This document shows positions 5,742-9,562 of a stretch of 9,562 nucleotides of DNA, piece after piece. Position numbers and translations under genes: made by a program. Below the pieces are notes generated by a model. It was not told the origin of the DNA. It did no database searches and saw only the letters and a program-made list of their open reading frames with translations. This stretch comes from an uncultured bacterium (GTDB taxonomy: Bacteria; Bacillota; Clostridia; Lachnospirales; Lachnospiraceae): NCBI GenBank assembly GCA_946061355.1, contig CAMGRE010000095.1:1-9562 (forward strand). The letters are read 5' to 3'. Numbering within the stretch: the stretch's first letter is position 1; the number at the start of each line of letters is the position of its first letter.

Positions 5742-7484
5742 ATGGCATTTGACGGTATCACAATCGCATGTATTACAAAAGAACTGCAGGAACGCCTGAC
5801 GGGTGGACGGATATATAAAATTGCCCAACCGGAATCGGATGAACTCCTGATCACTGTCCGGAGCGGTAGCGGACAATACCGGCTCTTTCTGTCTGCCAAC
5901 GCTTCCCTTCCACTGGTCTATCTGGTGGAGGAGAATAAACCGAGCCCCATGACGGCGCCGAATTTCTGTATGCTCCTGCGCAAGCATATCCAGAACGGAC
6001 GGATCACTGCAATCACACAGCCCGGTCTGGAGCGGATCATCCGGATTGATATCGAACATCTGAATGAGATGGGCGATCTGTGCAGCAAATCCCTCTATGT
6101 CGAAATCATGGGAAAACACAGCAACATCATCTTCTGTGATAACAATTTTCAGATCATTGACAGCATCAAGCATGTATCGGGTATGGTCAGTTCTGTCCGC
6201 GAAGTATTGCCCGGACGGACTTATTTTATTCCTCAGACACAGGAAAAATCAGATCCCCTGAATACGGATGAAATCACATTCCGCACACAGATCTCCGCGA
6301 AAGCGCTACCTGTATTCAAATCACTTTACATGACATACACAGGACTCTCACCGGTGATCGCACACGAACTCTGCTTCCGCGCAAGTGTAGACTCTGATAA
6401 ACCTGCCCAGGCGCTTTGCAGTGACGAGATCACCTCTTTGTGGAACGCCTTTCTCTCTGTCATGCAACAGATAAAATCCGGCAGTTTCACGCCGAATATG
6501 GTCTGTGAACATCAGTCACCGGCGGAATACGCCTGTATCCCGCTCACCATGTATGCACAGGACGAGACAGTGCCTTTTGACTCTCCTTCTACCCTCCTAC
6601 ACAAATTTTATGCCGAAAAGAATACCATTACACGGATCCGCCAGAAATCTTCGGATCTGCGCAGGATCGTACAGACTGCCCTCGAACGCAATATCAAGAA
6701 ATATGACCTGCAGTGCCGGCAGATGAAAGATACCGAAAAACGCGATACTTACAAAATATACGGCGAGCTTCTGAACACCTACGGCTACAGTGCCGAACCG
6801 GGGAGCAGTTCCCTGGAAGCGCTCAATTACTACACGAATGAAATGATCACCATCCCGCTGGATCCGCAGCTGACTCCGTCAGAGAACGCAAAAAAATATT
6901 TTGACAAATACTGCAAATTGAAACGGACTTACGAAGCACTGGAAGACCTGACCGCACAGGTAAAATCAGAGATCGACCATCTGGAATCCGTCTCAGCTTC
7001 TCTGGACATTGCACTGAAGGAAGCTGATCTGGTACAGATCAAGGAAGAACTGATCGAGAGCGGCTATATACGCAGAAAAGGCGGAACCAAAAAGCCAAAG
7101 ATCACCAGCCAGCCTTTTCACTACCAAAGCAGTGATGGCTATGATATCTATGTCGGCAAAAACAATTACCAGAATGATGAGCTGACCTTCCGCTTTGCCA
7201 CCGGGAACGACTGGTGGTTCCACGCCAAAGGAATTCCTGGCTCCCACGTGATTTTGCGTTCAGGCGGACAGACCGATCTCCCCGACCGCGCCTTTGAGGA
7301 GGCGGGAAAACTTGCCGCCTACTATTCCAAAGGCAGAGGTCCGCAAAAAATCGAGATTGATTACACCCTCAAAAAGAACGTCAAAAAACCGGGTGGCAGT
7401 GCACCCGGCTTTGTCGTATACTATACCAACTATTCGCTTGTGATTGATTCAGATATCTCTTCGCTGACGCTCTTATCCGATTAA
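5742..7484 (+). CDS. rqcH: Rqc2/RqcH-type ribosome quality control protein (FbpA/NFACT family), 580 aa
   Basis: RqcH binds obstructed 50S subunits carrying peptidyl-tRNA and recruits tRNA-Ala to add C-terminal alanine tails that mark the nascent chain for proteolysis; older annotations call the family fibronectin-binding protein. The N-terminal NFACT-N region opens with MAFDGITIACITKEL and contains PNFCMLLRKHI (73-83). The GLERI motif gives E97-R98 where B. subtilis RqcH has D97-R98. Residues about 160-280 fit the HhH region, coiled-coil-prone helices lie at about 285-345 and 378-440, and NFACT-R spans about 457-565 (DGYDIYVGKNNYQNDELTF, WWFHAKGIPGSHVIL). Length is normal for the family (560-580). 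AAAGGG at 5729-5734 is 7 bases before ATG. A TAACAGAAA direct repeat (5709-5717, 5723-5731) precedes it. The 3' end overlaps convergent glgA by 12 bases. Confidence 0.92.
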   Translation: MAFDGITIACITKELQERLTGGRIYKIAQPESDELLITVRSGSGQYRLFLSANASLPLVYLVEENKPSPMTAPNFCMLLRKHIQNGRITAITQPGLERIIRIDIEHLNEMGDLCSKSLYVEIMGKHSNIIFCDNNFQIIDSIKHVSGMVSSVREVLPGRTYFIPQTQEKSDPLNTDEITFRTQISAKALPVFKSLYMTYTGLSPVIAHELCFRASVDSDKPAQALCSDEITSLWNAFLSVMQQIKSGSFTPNMVCEHQSPAEYACIPLTMYAQDETVPFDSPSTLLHKFYAEKNTITRIRQKSSDLRRIVQTALERNIKKYDLQCRQMKDTEKRDTYKIYGELLNTYGYSAEPGSSSLEALNYYTNEMITIPLDPQLTPSENAKKYFDKYCKLKRTYEALEDLTAQVKSEIDHLESVSASLDIALKEADLVQIKEELIESGYIRRKGGTKKPKITSQPFHYQSSDGYDIYVGKNNYQNDELTFRFATGNDWWFHAKGIPGSHVILRSGGQTDLPDRAFEEAGKLAAYYSKGRGPQKIEIDYTLKKNVKKPGGSAPGFVVYYTNYSLVIDSDISSLTLLSD

Positions 7485-8918
7485 CCAGTCATACATCTCC
7501 TGGTATTTTTCTGCGGAAACATGCCAGGAGAAATCTTTTGCCATCGCACGGTCAATGATCTTGTTCCACTCGCGCCTCTTATCATAATAGATCCTCTCGG
7601 CATACCGGATCGTAGACAGCATCTCATGCGCATTATAATTGGAGAAACTGAATCCTGTTCCCGTACTCTCATACTCATTGTAAGGCTCAACCGTATCACG
7701 AAGTCCGCCTGTCTCCCTCACGATCGGCACCGTTCCGTAATGAAGTGCGATCAGCTGGCTTAAGCCACACGGCTCAAACAGAGACGGCATCAGGAAAGCA
7801 TCACAGCCCGCGTAAATCTTGTGGGACATCTCCTCGGAATAATAAATATTGGCAGAAACCTTTCCTGCATATTTCCAGTCATAATGGCGGAACATATTTT
7901 CATACTGCTCCTCGCCCGTGCCGAGCACGACGAGCTGGATCGCATCCCGACAGAGTTCATCCATCATATAGGCAACAAGATCGAATCCCTTCTGATCGGT
8001 CAGTCTGGATACCACACCGATCATGAACTTCCTGTCATCCTCCTCGAGTCCAAGTTCCTTCTGAAGAGCACGTTTATTCTTGATCTTTTCTTTGCGGAAG
8101 TTGATGGCATTATACTGATACGGCAGGAAGCGGTCCGTCTCCGGATTGTATTCGTCATAGTCAATTCCATTCACGATACCGCGAAGGCTTCCGCTCCTTG
8201 CACAAAGCAGACCATTCAGCCCTTCTCCGTAAAAGTCTGTCTTGATCTCCTCCGCATATGTAGCGCTGACTGTCGTAATCGCATCTGCATAGACAAGTCC
8301 GCCCTTCAGCATATTGGCATCCTTATAACACTCCAGCTTATCCGGCGTAAAGAAATAATCCGGCAATCCTGTGATGTGCTTCACCGTCTTAACGTCCCAT
8401 TTCCCCTGGAACTTCAGATTATGAATTGTCATTACCGTCTTGATCCCACGGTAAAATTCCCCGCCCTGAAATCTCTCTTTCAGATAAACGGGAACCAGTC
8501 CGGTCTGCCAGTCATGACAGTGGATCAGATCCGGCCGAAAGTCCACAGTCGGCAGGATCGAGAGCAGTGCCTTGCAGAAAAATGCAAATTTTGTGATCTC
8601 CCACAGGCCATCGTCACTGTAAGGTCTTCCACCGTTAAAATAAAACTCATTATCAATAAAATAAAAAGTGATTCCTGCCACTTCCGCTTTCATGACTCCG
8701 ACATACTCACTCTTATAATTGAAGTCCATATAAAAATGTGTCACATACTGCATCTTGTCTTTCATTTCCTGTTTCATGCATGCATATTTCGGCATAACCA
8801 CTCTGACGTCAAAATAGCGTTTATCAATGCATTTTGGAAGTGAACCTATCACATCGGCAAGACCGCCTGTCTTAATAAAAGGGACACCCTCCGATGCGGC
8901 AAAAAGAATCTTTTTCAT
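7473..8918 (-). CDS. glgA: Glycogen synthase (ADP-glucose), GT5 family, 481 aa
   Basis: GlgA transfers glucose from ADP-glucose to the growing alpha-1,4-glucan chain during glycogen (granulose) synthesis in the cytosol. The start is ATG at 8918, preceded by AGGAGG (8932-8927) with an 8-base spacer; the frame also has an ATG seven codons upstream, but it lies in front of that binding site. The N-terminal half has KTGGLADV with nucleotide-sugar-binding K16, and HCHDW near 133-137. The C-terminal GT-B half has SRLTDQKG with R305 and K310, and the EPCGLSQL motif with E382 and C384, followed by YGTVPIVRETGGL. Length is typical (475-490). No other glg genes are in the window. It is read convergently into rqcH with no room for a terminator between. 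Its own promoter lies in the gap behind the Spo0A-like gene. Confidence 0.95.
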   Translation of the reverse strand: MKKILFAASEGVPFIKTGGLADVIGSLPKCIDKRYFDVRVVMPKYACMKQEMKDKMQYVTHFYMDFNYKSEYVGVMKAEVAGITFYFIDNEFYFNGGRPYSDDGLWEITKFAFFCKALLSILPTVDFRPDLIHCHDWQTGLVPVYLKERFQGGEFYRGIKTVMTIHNLKFQGKWDVKTVKHITGLPDYFFTPDKLECYKDANMLKGGLVYADAITTVSATYAEEIKTDFYGEGLNGLLCARSGSLRGIVNGIDYDEYNPETDRFLPYQYNAINFRKEKIKNKRALQKELGLEEDDRKFMIGVVSRLTDQKGFDLVAYMMDELCRDAIQLVVLGTGEEQYENMFRHYDWKYAGKVSANIYYSEEMSHKIYAGCDAFLMPSLFEPCGLSQLIALHYGTVPIVRETGGLRDTVEPYNEYESTGTGFSFSNYNAHEMLSTIRYAERIYYDKRREWNKIIDRAMAKDFSWHVSAEKYQEMYDWLIG

Positions 8919-8934
8919 GCGAAAACCCTCCTGA

Positions 8935-8948
8935 TTCATTCGAATGAA
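8935..8948. promoter_or_regulatory. 14-bp perfect palindrome in the glgA leader
   Basis: TTCATTCGAATGAA is its own reverse complement. It lies between the predicted glgA start (about 8957) and the AGGAGG site (8932-8927), a usual place for a repressor operator. Its centre reads ATTCGAA on both strands, 5 of 7 to the Spo0A box TGTCGAA, which is too weak to call a Spo0A site. Confidence 0.5.
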
Positions 8949-8963
8949 ACAATTATGATTCTT

Positions 8964-8972
8964 ATTGTATCA
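8964..8972 (-). promoter_or_regulatory. Extended -10 promoter element for glgA
   Basis: On the minus strand TGATACAAT (8972-8964) is an extended -10 (TGn plus TACAAT, 5 of 6). The -35 position 17 bases upstream (TTTTAT) is weak and overlaps the stop region of the Spo0A-like gene. It gives glgA its own promoter, although read-through from upstream remains possible because no terminator is seen between the two genes. Confidence 0.6.
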
Positions 8973-8994
8973 CATTTCGGGTGTCCATAAAAGA

Positions 8995-9507
8995 CTAATT
9001 TCTGTACTGAAGACGGATTTTATCCGCGATCAGCGCAATAAACTCCGAATTGGTCGGCTTTCCTTTCCCGGTATTGATCGTATAACCGAACAGGCTGTCC
9101 AGTGTCTCCATCTTGCCGCGGTTCCATGCCACTTCGATCGCATGTCGTATCGCGCGCTCCACCCGGCTGGAGGTTGTCTGGAACTTCTTGGCGATCGTCG
9201 GATACAGGATCTTTGTGATGGAATTTAGCATCTCAACATCCTCAACAGACATCATGATCGCCTCACGCAGATACTGATACCCTTTGATATGTGCCGGCAC
9301 ACCGATCTCATGGATCATGTCCGTCACATCTTTCTCCAGATCTCTCTCCTGTCTGCTCTCTGACATCACCTGATTGACGGTATTCTGAAATCCTGTTTTG
9401 GGTACTGTTATCATAATCTGAAATTCTTTATCTGTACGAATCAAATCGGAAAGTAATCTGAAAACCTGTTCATTATCCTGGGTATCCGAAACACTGAGCT
9501 GTTCCAT
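8995..9507 (-). CDS. Spo0A C-terminal-domain protein lacking the receiver domain, 170 aa
   Basis: Residues about 56-168 are a Spo0A effector domain: DMIHEIGVPAHIKGYQYLREAI (63-84), LYPTIAKKF (101-109), the recognition-helix region TTSSRVERAIRHAIEVAW (111-128) and KPTNSEFIALIADKIRL (150-166). In Spo0A this domain binds 0A boxes and contacts sigma factors. Normal Spo0A (about 260-270 residues) has a phosphorylated receiver in front; here only about 55 residues precede it (VFRLLSDLIRTDKEFQIMITVP), which I do not recognise. ATG at 9507 is supported by GGAGGT (9517-9512) four bases upstream. The frame stays open to the window edge (about 18 more codons, A-rich), so a longer protein cannot be strictly excluded, but those codons do not look like the end of a receiver. 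It lies upstream of glgA on the same strand; a role in its control is speculation. Confidence 0.8.
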   Translation of the reverse strand: MEQLSVSDTQDNEQVFRLLSDLIRTDKEFQIMITVPKTGFQNTVNQVMSESRQERDLEKDVTDMIHEIGVPAHIKGYQYLREAIMMSVEDVEMLNSITKILYPTIAKKFQTTSSRVERAIRHAIEVAWNRGKMETLDSLFGYTINTGKGKPTNSEFIALIADKIRLQYRN

Positions 9508-9562
9508 AATTGACCTCCATTCTTCGTTTTCCTTTGTTCTCTTACAATAATCGTTCTTTTGT

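Noticed and set aside
7821..8843. 340-codon plus-strand open frame opposite glgA
   Set aside because: It is entirely antisense to glgA, whose motifs are complete. The translation is Ile/His/Arg-rich in the way expected from a mirrored coding frame.
9508..9562. Frameshifted or split full-length Spo0A
   Set aside because: The frame stays open without a stop, there is a good GGAGGT site at the chosen start, and the 55 upstream bases do not resemble a receiver end in the reading frame examined. More upstream sequence would be needed to revive this idea.

Overview
The window looks like chromosomal housekeeping DNA from an anaerobic, endospore-forming member of the Clostridia, most likely a Lachnospiraceae relative (Blautia/Dorea/Roseburia-like). 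This rests on moderate G+C, strong AGGAGG-type ribosome binding sites, a Spo0A-type DNA-binding domain, a Lachnospiraceae-style 454-residue citrate synthase, and an RqcH/FbpA protein of the Firmicutes type. The taxonomic call is inference from protein resemblance recalled from memory. No phage, insertion sequence, CRISPR array, tRNA or rRNA is visible.

Layout. Positions 1-54 (minus) hold the first 18 codons of a deoxyribose-phosphate aldolase gene (deoC). A 315-base divergent intergenic region follows, with a near-consensus deoC promoter and an extended -10 promoter for citrate synthase (370-1734, plus). Citrate synthase and the minus-strand operon face each other across a bidirectional terminator at 1741-1800. 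The minus operon is transcribed from a promoter near 5583-5611. It reads: exported SGNH hydrolase with an SH3-like domain (5511-4501), RluF-like pseudouridine synthase (4490-3765), NAD-type DNA ligase (3760-1805). Its gaps are 10 and 4 bases. The 230-base divergent region 5512-5741 carries two small perfect dyads around an extended -10 promoter for an RqcH/Rqc2-family ribosome-quality-control factor (5742-7484, plus). That gene overlaps tail-to-tail by 12 bases with glycogen synthase glgA (8918-7473, minus). Upstream of glgA on the same strand lies a receiver-less Spo0A C-terminal-domain protein (9507-8995), which may run past the window edge.

How the genes fit. There is no single pathway here: carbon metabolism (citrate synthase, glycogen synthase, deoxyribose phosphate aldolase), replication/repair (ligase), ribosome maturation and rescue (RluF, RqcH), an exported hydrolase, and a Spo0A-like regulator. 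The regulator-glgA adjacency is suggestive because Spo0A controls storage-glycogen (granulose) accumulation in some clostridia, but nothing here proves a link.

I found no convincing new system. The most interesting item is the DNA ligase. It is full-length with all domains, yet it lacks several residues that are near-invariant in bacterial LigA, including the position of the catalytic Lys290 of E. coli. The next most interesting items are the stand-alone Spo0A_C protein and the operator-like dyads in front of rqcH and glgA.
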